Source: Rheinheimera faecalis (GTDB taxonomy: Bacteria; Pseudomonadota; Gammaproteobacteria; Enterobacterales; Alteromonadaceae). Taken from it: DNA of 64,000 bases. Numbering within the stretch: the stretch's first letter is position 1; every line of letters begins with the position of its first letter. The stretch spans positions 1 through 64,000 of the forward strand of contig NZ_JAJOYT010000004.1 in the NCBI RefSeq assembly GCF_021290965.1. The letters run 5' to 3'. This document shows, in pieces, positions 26,577-35,247 of the stretch. The position numbers were made by a program, and so were the translations under genes. The notes under the pieces are model-generated. The model was given only the letters and a program-made list of their open reading frames with translations, was not told the origin of the DNA and did not search any database.

Positions 26577-27548
26577 TCAGCCGCCGATCATTGCCAGATG
26601 GCGGGTTGCGCCGGTTTTTTGCTCTGCGAGTTGATGACTACTGCTTTTAAATTGCAAACTTTGTTGCAAAAACTGCTGAACTTTGAGCGGTTGGTCTTGT
26701 TGTAGCAAGTGTCGAAGACTGCGATGCTGCTCGGTGAATAAACACAGATAGAGTTCTCCCAGACTGGAGACTCTGAGTCTGTTACAGTCTGCACAAAAGT
26801 TTTTGCTGTATGGCATGATCAAGCCAATGCCGCCCTGGTGGGATGAATGGTAGAACTCTTGCGCAGGGCCGGCGTCTTGGTCTTTCACCGCCTGCAACCA
26901 GCCAGCCGCCAATAATTGTTGTTTGATTTCTTCACCTGAAAGGTGCTGACGCGCAAAGAAAGCATTGTTATCACCGGTTTGCATCAATTCTATGAATCGC
27001 AAGGTGATTGCACGGTGTTTCACAAAATCCATAAATTCCGGCAGTGCACCTGAATTATGTTGCCGAAGTAAGACCGTATTGAGCTTTAATTTTTTAATAC
27101 CAAGCTGAGTTGCCAGTTCAAGACCTTCCAGAATTTCAACCAGCTTGTCTTGTCCTGTAATGAGTTCAAAAGTCGCAGGGTCAAGGCTATCCACACTAAC
27201 GTTCAACGCGTCTAAACCTGCATCAAGCCAGCTACTTATATCCCGTTTTAGTCTGTAGCCATTTGTGGTCATCGCCACGGTTTCTATGCCGGGCGTTTCT
27301 TTGCAGATGGAGATTATTTCGCATAGATCGCGTCGAAGGCTCGGCTCTCCACCTGTTAATCTGATTTTTCGGGTGCCAGCCATAGCGAAGGCCGTAACCA
27401 GCCGCTTTATTTCCGGCAAGGTGAGTTCGTGACTACGAGTCTGACATTCGTTTCCATTTGGCAGGCAATAGCTACAACGGAAATTACAACTTTCTGTCAA
27501 GGATAGTCTGAGGTAGCTGAATCTTCGGCTAAATTGATCGTGAAGCAT
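26577..27548 (-). CDS. moaA: GTP 3',8-cyclase (radical SAM)
   Basis: A 323-residue enzyme that starts Moco synthesis. The radical-SAM cluster CNFRCSYC is at about residues 17-24, IRLTGGEPSLRRD follows near 62, and a second cluster appears as NFCADCNRLR (about 250-259) with a later CLF. The usual terminal GG becomes MIGG. The ATG at 27548 is used: it fits the family start (DQFSRRFSYLRLSLTESC) and has GGAAAGG upstream, while the longer frame would start inside the structured leader. First gene of a nine-gene moa-mob-mod operon. Confidence 0.95.
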   Translation of the reverse strand: MLHDQFSRRFSYLRLSLTESCNFRCSYCLPNGNECQTRSHELTLPEIKRLVTAFAMAGTRKIRLTGGEPSLRRDLCEIISICKETPGIETVAMTTNGYRLKRDISSWLDAGLDALNVSVDSLDPATFELITGQDKLVEILEGLELATQLGIKKLKLNTVLLRQHNSGALPEFMDFVKHRAITLRFIELMQTGDNNAFFARQHLSGEEIKQQLLAAGWLQAVKDQDAGPAQEFYHSSHQGGIGLIMPYSKNFCADCNRLRVSSLGELYLCLFTEQHRSLRHLLQQDQPLKVQQFLQQSLQFKSSSHQLAEQKTGATRHLAMIGG

Positions 27549-27700
27549 GGTTGTACACCTTTCCAAGTCGGGAGGTCGGACTGTTTCCAATCAGGCCCGG
27601 TGGCACTATTACCACGGCAGAAGCAGACGGATAGCTGTTCGCTACCTCGTATCCGGTGTTTCCGGACTTAGCCCACATCGCTCGGCGTTAGATCAATGTT
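27549..27700 (-). promoter_or_regulatory. Candidate Moco riboswitch in the moaA leader
   Basis: The leader between the promoter region and moaA folds into several hairpins by eye. TCCGG/CCGGA closes a 5-nt loop at 27652-27666. GGTAGC can pair with GCTATC around a GAACA loop just downstream on the minus strand. CCGTGG can pair with CCACCGG. CGGG pairs with CCCG around a GGAAACAG-containing hairpin that ends near the ribosome-binding site. Moco RNA motifs precede moaA in many gammaproteobacteria and contain GNRA-type loops; I cannot align this leader to the covariance model by eye. The structure next to the ribosome-binding site would suit translational control. Confidence 0.5.
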
Positions 27701-27747
27701 AGAGTGCTTAGCTATTTATTGATATGACCTTCAAGTGGCGGGTGTGC

Positions 27748-27763
27748 TACCCATTTAGGGGTA
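27748..27763. promoter_or_regulatory. NarL 7-2-7 site upstream of moaA
   Basis: TACCCAT-TT-AGGGGTA fits the heptamer consensus on both arms (right arm reversed TACCCCT). A TTGAT half-site at 27719-27723 lies about where the FNR box sits in the two DGC promoters, but its second half is degenerate. The + strand reading frame starting at 27824 is not considered a gene. Confidence 0.7.
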
Positions 27764-27887
27764 GTCACTTAAAGGCGTTACCAGTTAAATGGCTAGAACG
27801 CATGGAAATATTTTTCGGGATCTATGGCAAGAACACCCGAATGTACAGACTCTGATCCTTTAAAAATACAGCTCGCACGTGAAAGCA

Positions 27888-28292
27888 TTAATGCATGCTT
27901 TGAACCTGAACCTGCTCGGCATAAGATGCTGGCGGTAGTATGTCCTGTTGAATATGTTGCAATAGTTTATAAGCCTGCTGAAGCTCGTTTTGACCTTTTT
28001 CCATGGCTTCGGTTTCGAAGCTGGTTAGCTCCAAATGCCAGGTGGGAACCACTTGATGACAGGCCAGCGTGCGTTTTACGCAATTGAGGGGACAGCCATC
28101 AATGGCCAGAATATTCCTGCCTGATTTGGCGATCCGCACCAATGGCTTTACTTGTCCTCCTACCCCTGCGATACAGGACATTTCTGCAATGCCCTCACGG
28201 TCAAGCACTACGGCAAGATCGTTGGCCAATTGAGCAACTTTGGAGCAGCCTGAACACGCATAGACTAGAGGTTTATCTGATTTCGTTGCCAT
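27888..28292 (-). CDS. DGC-domain putative zinc-binding protein (copy 1)
   Basis: A 134-residue cytoplasmic protein with the DGC-family cysteine pattern: YACSGCSKVAQLANDLA near the N-terminus, DGCPLNCVK at about residues 68-76, and VVPTWH. These Cys and Asp residues are thought to bind zinc; no activity is established to my knowledge. A paralogue with nearly the same N-terminal half lies at 41462-41881. The start at 28292 has AGGAG seven bases before it. It has its own promoter with a perfect FNR box and a NarL-type site, so it is expected to be made during nitrate respiration. Confidence 0.85.
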   Translation of the reverse strand: MATKSDKPLVYACSGCSKVAQLANDLAVVLDREGIAEMSCIAGVGGQVKPLVRIAKSGRNILAIDGCPLNCVKRTLACHQVVPTWHLELTSFETEAMEKGQNELQQAYKLLQHIQQDILPPASYAEQVQVQSMH

Positions 28293-28418
28293 ATTTATCT
28301 CCTGTACATTTGCTATACCCAAGACATTTGAAATAGCGCCTGGATGGTGCAGCCAACAAAGGGGGCTGCTTCAAAAACGAAGGGTATATGCAGTCTAGGC
28401 TGCTCAGCCTGAAGAAGA

Positions 28419-28432
28419 TTGATATAAATCAA
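28419..28432. promoter_or_regulatory. FNR box upstream of DGC gene copy 1
   Basis: TTGATATAAATCAA is a perfect FNR consensus, centred 133 bp before the start codon. The NarL-type pair lies 29 bp further out (centre to centre). Confidence 0.87.
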
Positions 28433-28446
28433 CACTAGTGTTCAGC

Positions 28447-28462
28447 TACTACTTCATAGGTA
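28447..28462. promoter_or_regulatory. NarL 7-2-7 site upstream of DGC gene copy 1
   Basis: TACTACT-TC-ATAGGTA (right arm reversed TACCTAT) matches the heptamer rule at its fixed positions. Together with the FNR box at 28419 it repeats the promoter layout of the second DGC gene. Confidence 0.68.
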
Positions 28463-28539
28463 GTTGGTGAGGGGGATTTCTACCCTGGTCACCTCAAGAC
28501 GCTGAATTTTGCATTTTGAAGTGACCTGGGTACATGGCT

Positions 28540-29757
28540 TTAACCTGGTCTGCCGTCTGCTCTGTCTGTTGTCAGTATTCTGCTGTAGCAAAAACAAAAC
28601 AGACTATAAGCGGACACCCAAAATATGATCGAGAGAGCCAGAATAGTCTGAGTCAACTCTGGGAAGAGGATCAGCAGCAGGCTTCTGCTGATCCCTGCGC
28701 TTAGAACCAACATAAAGGCTGGCACCATAAGAGGGGACACCTGAAGAGGTCTTCCTGTGTGTCCTAACGATACTCTGGCCATCATGGCCAGAATCATTGA
28801 CCCCATGGCGCCCGCTGTTAAAGCATGCATTGCGGTGCTTTTGAGTATCGCATTGCCATTCAAACTTATGCCACTGTAGTGCATTGCAAATAAAGCCAGC
28901 CCTACGGGAATGAACCAGTAGGCCAAATGTAAGGACCAGAGCAGTGGCACTTTGAAGGTGATCCAAAGTTTCCAGCGTGCACAGCGAACAGACAACAGAG
29001 CCGCTGCGACAGCATAAAGCAGACCAATCACTGGGTGTGGCAGATAATTTTCCAGCTTGAGAAACTGTTGAATGAAAATAAGCCAGAGGGCTCCGAGTGC
29101 CAGTCGATCCAGCCAGACAATGGGGTCAACCTTTTTGGTCAGGGTACCATTGGCGGTAAACATAGGCAGCACCCGTCCACCGAGGATACTCATCAATAAG
29201 GTAATGAGTAGTACAGCGTTGTACAGCCCATGTTGCTGTAATGCATAGTCATGCAGATATAAACCTAGCCAGCTAATCGCATTACAGGCAGTCAACAGAA
29301 GTAAGATGGGGATGAAAAACAAATTCCTGACTTGTTTTGCAGCCAGAATGGGGATGGCAAGCAAAACAGCAGCCGAAGGTAAAAAAACTATATCTATAAA
29401 GATGACTAACCATAGAGGCAAAGCAGCTCCCCATAACATCAGCGCTCTGGATAGGAGCCACAGGGTGATAAGGAAAAATAGCTGCTTACCATGTGGAGCT
29501 CTCAGCCCGGTCCAGTTTTGCATCGCCGTCAGTAAAAAGCCGATGACAATAGCGCAGGCAAAACCGAAAATCATTTCATGGCTATGCCAAAACAGGATAT
29601 TTCCAACAGGTTCAATATGGATTTTTCCGAACAGCGCCAGACCCCATATCAAAATGGCCAGAGCGCTAAAGGCCGCACCAAACAAGAAGAGTGGACGAAA
29701 AGCCAGTCTGAGTAACGGATGCATTTTAAGCTCAGTTTCCAGGTCAGTGATTTGCAT
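28540..29757 (-). CDS. nnrS: NnrS-family heme/copper membrane protein
   Basis: A 405-residue polytopic membrane protein with about 12 helices. It begins with the NnrS pattern (LRLAFRPLFLFGAAFS), followed by FWHSHEMIFGF (about residues 56-66), GGRVLPMFTANG near 193 and AMHALTAGAMGSMILAMMARV near 310. NnrS proteins accompany denitrification and NO-stress genes and are linked to relief from NO damage. It lies 28 bp after the narK1-type gene and is probably cotranscribed with it. Confidence 0.92.
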   Translation of the reverse strand: MQITDLETELKMHPLLRLAFRPLFLFGAAFSALAILIWGLALFGKIHIEPVGNILFWHSHEMIFGFACAIVIGFLLTAMQNWTGLRAPHGKQLFFLITLWLLSRALMLWGAALPLWLVIFIDIVFLPSAAVLLAIPILAAKQVRNLFFIPILLLLTACNAISWLGLYLHDYALQQHGLYNAVLLITLLMSILGGRVLPMFTANGTLTKKVDPIVWLDRLALGALWLIFIQQFLKLENYLPHPVIGLLYAVAAALLSVRCARWKLWITFKVPLLWSLHLAYWFIPVGLALFAMHYSGISLNGNAILKSTAMHALTAGAMGSMILAMMARVSLGHTGRPLQVSPLMVPAFMLVLSAGISRSLLLILFPELTQTILALSIIFWVSAYSLFCFCYSRILTTDRADGRPG

Positions 29758-29785
29758 ATCTGTTTCCAGTAGTTAAGTTGAAGGC

Positions 29786-31087
29786 TTAATTATCTTCATC
29801 TAATAAAAAATTATGAGCCCGTGCTAAAGACAGTTCCCGTTGATAAAGTTGCTGTTGATTCGCGAAAAACATCAGGATCATACAAAGTGCCAGCACGCCA
29901 TATAGCAGCATAAAACATGCAGTGTGAATGCCTAATATGTCTTGAGATAAACCAAACATCAGCGGCAAAGTGCAGCCGCCAAGAGCACCTATAGCCGCAA
30001 CCATACCTCCTGCTGCGCCTAATTGTTCAGGATAATAATCATAGAGCGTTCTGAATACACTGGCTCTGCCAAGCCCTTGAGCTATGCCAATCACAAAAAT
30101 CAGAATGGTAAAGAGCCAGATGTTGATATTAATTTCCAGAACAACTTCTTTTTCTATGCCATGTATCACTAGACTGGTGGGCGGATAGCTCAGGATAAAT
30201 AAACAAATCAGGCAAATCCAGAATACACTCCAGTTGACCGCTCTGCCTCCATACTGATCGGCCAACCAACCTCCAAGTGCTCTGGCCATACTGGATGTGA
30301 TCACAAAGAAAAGCGTGAACGTCATCGCATCTGATGCACTGAGTTGATAAGCCTGCATATAGTAATGCGGTAACCATAACAACAGCGCAAGGAAGCTGCC
30401 AAAGACAAAATAGTAGTAGAGTGAGAAACGCCACAGTCGCATCTCTTTGAGTAACTGCAGTCCTGACATCAAACTCTGTGCTGGTGCGGCGTCCATTCTG
30501 GAACTCTGTGCTGTTTTAGGCTGAGTCAGCGCAGGCATGGCTGGAGAATATAGATAAAAAAACAGCAGAACTAATGCGGTCAGTAGGGCGTAAACAGCGC
30601 CAGTGCTGATGGGGAGTTGCCATTTTTCAAGTTGTGGCACTAAAAATAAACTAAGTGCAGCGCCGGCATTACCAGTACCAAATAACCCCATTACAGTGCC
30701 TTGCGAAGCGGGGGGATAAAATGCTGAAACATACTGAATGCCAAAAGTAAAGGAGACACCTGATATCCCCAGCCATAATCCAAGACTAATCAAGCTGAGC
30801 ATAGTTTGGGCATAAGGCAACAGCAGTAGTGCCGGTATTAACAACAGCATCAATCCCATCCACAGTACGCGTGGATCTTTGGTTTTTGTCAGCAAACCAG
30901 CCGGGAAGCGCAGTAAAGCCCCCGTCACTATGGGAGCTGAGACGAAGAGACCATATTCAGTGGCGCTAAATTTTAACTCTGCTGCAAGTTCAAGTCCTAC
31001 CGCAGCATACAAACACCAAATTGCAAAGCACCAGGCAAAAGCCAATACCGAGCAAATAAGGGCCCTTCGGGCTTGTGGATGAGACAT
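29786..31087 (-). CDS. NarK1-type nitrate transporter (MFS)
   Basis: A 433-residue 12-helix major-facilitator transporter of the NarK/NasA group. The first half contains the nitrate-signature region GISGVSFTFGIQYVSAFYP and FGTGNAGAALS (about residues 137-149), and the second half GIAQGLGRASVFRTLYDYYP. It lacks the GGGN form of the NarK2-type protein at 15673, which points to a NarK1-like (probably proton-coupled) nitrate importer; that is an inference. GAGG lies seven bases before the ATG. It is divergent from the NasA-type gene and shares a control region with it. Confidence 0.9.
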   Translation of the reverse strand: MSHPQARRALICSVLAFAWCFAIWCLYAAVGLELAAELKFSATEYGLFVSAPIVTGALLRFPAGLLTKTKDPRVLWMGLMLLLIPALLLLPYAQTMLSLISLGLWLGISGVSFTFGIQYVSAFYPPASQGTVMGLFGTGNAGAALSLFLVPQLEKWQLPISTGAVYALLTALVLLFFYLYSPAMPALTQPKTAQSSRMDAAPAQSLMSGLQLLKEMRLWRFSLYYYFVFGSFLALLLWLPHYYMQAYQLSASDAMTFTLFFVITSSMARALGGWLADQYGGRAVNWSVFWICLICLFILSYPPTSLVIHGIEKEVVLEININIWLFTILIFVIGIAQGLGRASVFRTLYDYYPEQLGAAGGMVAAIGALGGCTLPLMFGLSQDILGIHTACFMLLYGVLALCMILMFFANQQQLYQRELSLARAHNFLLDEDN

Positions 31088-31200
31088 CAGATAGCCTCTG
31101 TTCTAACCTTAATGGAGATAATAAACCTGTTTGAATCATCGAGGGGAGGGGCGGGGGAGTATCTCTTTCGCTTTTGTTTTTATGGCGCTTCGGGTTGCTG

Positions 31201-31216
31201 TACCACTTAAGGGGTA
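31201..31216. promoter_or_regulatory. NarL 7-2-7 site in the narK1/nasA divergent promoter
   Basis: TACCACT-TA-AGGGGTA fits the heptamer consensus on both arms. It lies 114 bp upstream of narK1 and 185 bp upstream of the nasA-type gene, so it may serve both. No gene is visible in 31088-31393. Confidence 0.72.
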
Positions 31217-31309
31217 GAGGGGGTTGTACTGGAGCGCTTTGGCTGGGAATGACCGGCTACCTCTATGTGGATAGCCGATTCCGGAGGGGCGGTTTGTGGA
31301 TTTTTTTGA

Positions 31310-31323
31310 TTGATCAAAGTCAA
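31310..31323. promoter_or_regulatory. FNR-like box upstream of the nasA-type gene
   Basis: TTGATCAAAGTCAA differs from TTGAT-N4-ATCAA by one base and is centred 77 bp before the start at 31394. A second TTGAT begins four bases upstream, so the exact register is uncertain. Confidence 0.55.
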
Positions 31324-31393
31324 TGTTTTTAGTCTGCAGACTCTCTATTCTTCAGCTGGTTTAAATCTAATAGGTTCCCCACTGGAGGTTTAT

Positions 31394-32890
31394 ATGTCCA
31401 AGCTGTCCTCTTCCGCTGCTGATGTCGGAAAGGTCAATTTGCTGAATTTTGGCGATGCAAAAATAAAAACACTGCATTTGACCTGGTTCGCCTTTTTTCT
31501 GACTTTTGTGATGTGGTTTAACCATGCACCTCTATTAACAGAAATTAAGCAGGCGCTGAGCTTAACTGACGCCCAGATAAAAGCCTTGCTCATTCTGAAC
31601 GTTGCCTTGACTATCCCTGCCAGGATAGTGGTTGGGATCCTTGTTGATAAGTTTGGCCCAAGGATCATGTACAGTCTGTTGTTGCTGATTTCTGCTTTCT
31701 TTTGTATTGGATTTGCGCTCGCTGAAAGTTTCGAAACTCTGGCATTATTCAGATTTTTGCTGGGCTTTGTAGGCGCTGGCTTTGTGGTGGGGATCCGGCT
31801 GGTAGGGGAATGGTTTCCAAGTCATCAGGTGGGCACAGCTGAAGGGATTTATGGCGGTTGGGGCAACTTCGGCTCAGCTGCGGCAGCTATGACGCTTCCG
31901 ACTATTGCGCTGCTTTATGGTGGTGCTGATGGCTGGCGCTATGCGTTGATCAGTGTGGGTGTATTAAGCGCTGTTTATGCCCTCGTTTTTTATCATCAGG
32001 CCCGCAATACACCCAAAGGCTCAGTGTATTTTAAACCTAAAAAGAGTGGAGCAATGGAGGTCACAAGTTGGACCGATTTGTGGCTACTGATAGTGTTAAA
32101 TATTCCAATGCACCTGGCTCTTGCTATGTTGGCCTGGAAAATGTCTCCTGCAGGCGTCAATCTGTTTTCTGAACAATACATGTATCTGATTTGGGCCAGT
32201 TTAGTCATTCTGTATATTGTTCAGACTCATCAGGTGTGGCGGGTCAACGTTGAACATTTACGCAAAGGTGTGCCTCAACACGAAAAGTACTCCTTTAAGC
32301 AAGTGGCTATTTTAGATCTGGCGTACTTCACTACCTTTGGTTCTGAGTTAGCCGTAGTCTCGATGTTGCCTTTGTACTTTCTGGATACCTTTGAAGGTTT
32401 AAGTCCTGTCAGTGCAGGTATACTGGCCTCCAGTTTTGCGTTTATGAACCTGGTCTCCAGACCTATGGGCGGCTGGTTTTCAGATAAATTTGGCCGGCGG
32501 AAAAGTATGGTGTTGCTGATCGCTGGTTTATCTGCTGGTTATTTTATGATGGGCTTGATGGACAGTCATTGGTGGTTGCCACTTGCAGTGTTCGTTAGCA
32601 TGGCCTGTTCGTTTTTTGTTCAGGGTGGTGAGGGCGCTGTATTTGCCATAGTACCGCTGATCAAAAGAAGAATGACAGGTCAAATAGCCGGCATGGCTGG
32701 CGCTTACGGTAATGTCGGGGCCGTGGTCTATCTGACCGTGTTGAGTTATGTGGATTACAGTACATTCTTTTATGTGATTGCGGCATCCGCCTTGGTTGGA
32801 TTAGTGGCTGTGATGTTTCTTGATGATCCAAAGGGACACATGACTGAGGTAGACGAAGAAGGCAATGTGCATCACATACATGTCAGCTAA
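31394..32890 (+). CDS. NasA/NrtP-type nitrate transporter (MFS)
   Basis: A 498-residue 12-helix nitrate/nitrite transporter. The signature segment [14 protein letters not shown] with [12 protein letters not shown] (about residues 131-163) and the second-half [18 protein letters not shown] are typical of the NasA/NRT2 branch. The N-terminus before residue 30 is hydrophilic. The start at 31394 ([11 protein letters not shown]) is chosen because GGAGG precedes it; the longer frame to 31310 would cover the FNR-like box. In P. aeruginosa such a transporter (nasA) is followed by a kinase gene and assimilatory nitrite/nitrate reductase; here only the kinase follows. Confidence 0.9.
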   Translation: MSKLSSSAADVGKVNLLNFGDAKIKTLHLTWFAFFLTFVMWFNHAPLLTEIKQALSLTDAQIKALLILNVALTIPARIVVGILVDKFGPRIMYSLLLLISAFFCIGFALAESFETLALFRFLLGFVGAGFVVGIRLVGEWFPSHQVGTAEGIYGGWGNFGSAAAAMTLPTIALLYGGADGWRYALISVGVLSAVYALVFYHQARNTPKGSVYFKPKKSGAMEVTSWTDLWLLIVLNIPMHLALAMLAWKMSPAGVNLFSEQYMYLIWASLVILYIVQTHQVWRVNVEHLRKGVPQHEKYSFKQVAILDLAYFTTFGSELAVVSMLPLYFLDTFEGLSPVSAGILASSFAFMNLVSRPMGGWFSDKFGRRKSMVLLIAGLSAGYFMMGLMDSHWWLPLAVFVSMACSFFVQGGEGAVFAIVPLIKRRMTGQIAGMAGAYGNVGAVVYLTVLSYVDYSTFFYVIAASALVGLVAVMFLDDPKGHMTEVDEEGNVHHIHVS

Positions 32891-32920
32891 TCTAAGTTAC
32901 TTAGCTTGAACGGAGGCTCA

Positions 32921-34681
32921 GTGTTCCCAGATGTTATAGCTGGTTCTGACGGTATGTTGTTACAACTTGCCGTTGGTGGTGAGACTTTGGCTGGTATCAA
33001 AGCTTCTAATGAAGATGCCATTAGCCAACAGCTCCCTTCAGATAAGCATTTGCTTGTGCACAAAGGGGCTTGCTTTTGTGTCGCTGATGGCGTGAGTTCA
33101 GCGGAAGCGGGGCTAGAAGCCAGCCACTATGCAGTGAAGTATTTTGCCGAAGAATACCTGAATACTCCCGATAGCTGGTCGGTACCCTATAGCGCTGGCC
33201 AGCTTATCGCTACTATAAATAGTGCGCTCTATAAACAAAGCCATCAGTTTAGCAATAATGAAAAAGGCTTCTTAACGACCTTTGACGCACTGGTGGTTAA
33301 ATCTCGGACGGCTTATTGGTTTCATATCGGCGATGGTCGGATCTATCTGTGGCGACAAGGCCTGCTGCGTCAATTGACGCAGGACCATACCACTGTTCTT
33401 AGCGAAAGCAGGCAGTTTTTGGGACGGGCTTTGGGGATGGATCAAAGTGTCCTATGGGATCAGGATGCCATCAGCATTGAAAATGGCGACAGATTTTTAC
33501 TTTGTACTGATGGTTTATATGATTTTGTTGAGGAGTCAGAGCTGTTTGCTGCGCTAAGTAGCGAACGGTCTGCAGAGCAGGTGTCTGCTGATCTCTGTCA
33601 GTTGGCGCTCTGCAAAGGCAGTGACGACAATGTCAGTGCATTGATAGTCGATATTCTTAGTTTACCTTCAGAGAGTCTGGATGATTACAGTGAACGTTTA
33701 ACCAGACTGCCTTTTTTACCCGTGCTGGTACCCGGAATGAAGGTAGACGGATACCTGATAGAAAGAGAGCTGTTCTCAAGCAGTCGCAGCCATTTATATC
33801 TGGTTCGTGATACAGAAACAGAGCTTTGCTGGGTGTTAAAAACACCCTCTGTAAACTTTTGCGAGGATCATGCTTATATCGAGCGTTTTATTCGTGAAGA
33901 ATGGATAGGTTTGAGAATACAGCATCCTCACGTCGTTCAGGTTCACAGGCAAAAGCGTGCCAGAACTTTTTTATATTACTTGCTTGAATATATTGAAGGC
34001 GAAACACTGGAACAGTGGTTTGCTAAGGCAAGTAAGCCTATCAAACCCTCAAAAGCTATTGCTTTGGTTCGTCAAATTGCGGATGCCGTATTGGCGTTGC
34101 ATCGACAAGGTGCTGTGCATCAGGATCTGAAACCAGGCAATATCATGGTTCGTCATGATGACCAGTTGATCCTGGTGGATTTTGGCTCTGTTTATGTCGC
34201 TGGCTTAGCGGAAATTTATTCACCTCTTGCTCAGGATAGTGCGCTGGGTACTGCCAGCTATTCCGATCCGCATTATTTACTTGGACATAATTCAGGTGAG
34301 CAGGGTGATGTGTACGCTCTGGCGACCATCTGCTACGAACTTTTTACCGGTGAGCTTCCGTACGGTCCGAAAGTGGAGGAATGCCAGAGTATGCGTGATT
34401 ATCAGAAGTTACGTTACAAACCCAGTTATTTGCATAATCCTGTGATCCCTCTTTGGTTTGACAAGGCGTTAGAGCTGGGAGTGAGCTTGGATTTATCCCA
34501 GCGTTATGCCTCAGTTCCTCTGCTGATGAAAGATCTGCAAAATCCTAATCCTCTGTTTTTACAGCAGCAGGTGGTGGCTAAACACAAAACAAACCGGCTG
34601 CTGTTCTGGCAAATGATGTCAGGTTTTTGGTTTGCCACTCTGCTTTTGGTGATCTGGTTGTTCTTGATCCGCAGCAATTGA
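32921..34681 (+). CDS. PP2C phosphatase - Ser/Thr kinase fusion, tail-anchored
   Basis: A protein of about 586 residues with two opposing activities. A PP2C-type phosphatase domain (about 15-240) has NEDAI, CVADGVSSAEAG and LLCTDGLYDF. A Hanks-type kinase domain (about 275-540) has the catalytic loop VHQDLKPGN, the LVDFGSV Mg-binding motif and a GDVYALATICYELFTGELPYG segment. A single C-terminal hydrophobic helix (WFATLLLVIWLFLI) suggests a tail anchor. The GTG at 32921 after CGGAGG is the likely start, though the spacing is short; TTG 32906 or ATG 32954 are alternatives. It follows the transporter by about 30 bp and probably regulates it or a partner by phosphorylation. Confidence 0.87.
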   Translation: MFPDVIAGSDGMLLQLAVGGETLAGIKASNEDAISQQLPSDKHLLVHKGACFCVADGVSSAEAGLEASHYAVKYFAEEYLNTPDSWSVPYSAGQLIATINSALYKQSHQFSNNEKGFLTTFDALVVKSRTAYWFHIGDGRIYLWRQGLLRQLTQDHTTVLSESRQFLGRALGMDQSVLWDQDAISIENGDRFLLCTDGLYDFVEESELFAALSSERSAEQVSADLCQLALCKGSDDNVSALIVDILSLPSESLDDYSERLTRLPFLPVLVPGMKVDGYLIERELFSSSRSHLYLVRDTETELCWVLKTPSVNFCEDHAYIERFIREEWIGLRIQHPHVVQVHRQKRARTFLYYLLEYIEGETLEQWFAKASKPIKPSKAIALVRQIADAVLALHRQGAVHQDLKPGNIMVRHDDQLILVDFGSVYVAGLAEIYSPLAQDSALGTASYSDPHYLLGHNSGEQGDVYALATICYELFTGELPYGPKVEECQSMRDYQKLRYKPSYLHNPVIPLWFDKALELGVSLDLSQRYASVPLLMKDLQNPNPLFLQQQVVAKHKTNRLLFWQMMSGFWFATLLLVIWLFLIRSN

Positions 34682-34685
34682 AGTG

Positions 34686-35243
34686 TCAGTTTTTCGGTCT
34701 GAATACTTTCATCACGGCTTCATTGGTTTGCAGATAAGGGCCATTCATCAGGTCAAGACAATAAGGTACAGCCGGAAATACGGCGTCCAAACATTGACGA
34801 ATAGCAGAGGGTTTACCTGGTAGATTGATAATAAGACTATTACCTCTGAGTCCAGCCGTTTGTCTGGATAAAATCGCTGTAGGGACATATTTTAACGACT
34901 CTTGTCGCATCAGTTCTCCAAAACCCGGCATCATCCGGTCGCACACTGCCTCTGTCGCTTCCGGGGTGACATCACGTTTTGACGGCCCTGTTCCTCCAGT
35001 GGTGACAACCAAAGCGCAGCCTGCCTGGTCAATCAGTTCGCAAAGCGTTTTTTCAATCAGATCTTTTTCATCGGGGATCAAGCGATACTCTGCTTGCCAT
35101 GGGCTTGTCAGGTAGTCTGTGAAGGTATCAATGATTGCCTGGCCAGATATATCCTCATACACTCCTGCTGAGGCTCTGTCGCTGATGGTGACAATGCCAA
35201 TTCTGGCCTTGTGCTGCTGATTTTCTGTATTTATGTTTGCCAT
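34686..35243 (-). CDS. mogA: Molybdopterin adenylyltransferase
   Basis: A 185-residue enzyme that adenylylates molybdopterin before MoeA inserts molybdenum. It matches MogA more closely than MoaB: GIVTISDRASAGVYED, LIPDEKDLIEKTLCELID, TTGGTGPSKRDVTPEAT (about 83-99), PGFGELMRQ and PTAILSRQTAGLRG. The start at 35243 (MANINTEN) just overlaps the ubiV stop region. It is the last gene of ubiU-ubiV-mogA and is convergent with the kinase gene. Confidence 0.95.
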   Translation of the reverse strand: MANINTENQQHKARIGIVTISDRASAGVYEDISGQAIIDTFTDYLTSPWQAEYRLIPDEKDLIEKTLCELIDQAGCALVVTTGGTGPSKRDVTPEATEAVCDRMMPGFGELMRQESLKYVPTAILSRQTAGLRGNSLIINLPGKPSAIRQCLDAVFPAVPYCLDLMNGPYLQTNEAVMKVFRPKN

Positions 35244-35247
35244 TAAA

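Noticed and set aside
27824-28087. 87-codon frame on the plus strand
   Set aside because: It lies opposite the DGC gene with its strong motifs, has no recognisable domain and no good ribosome-binding site.
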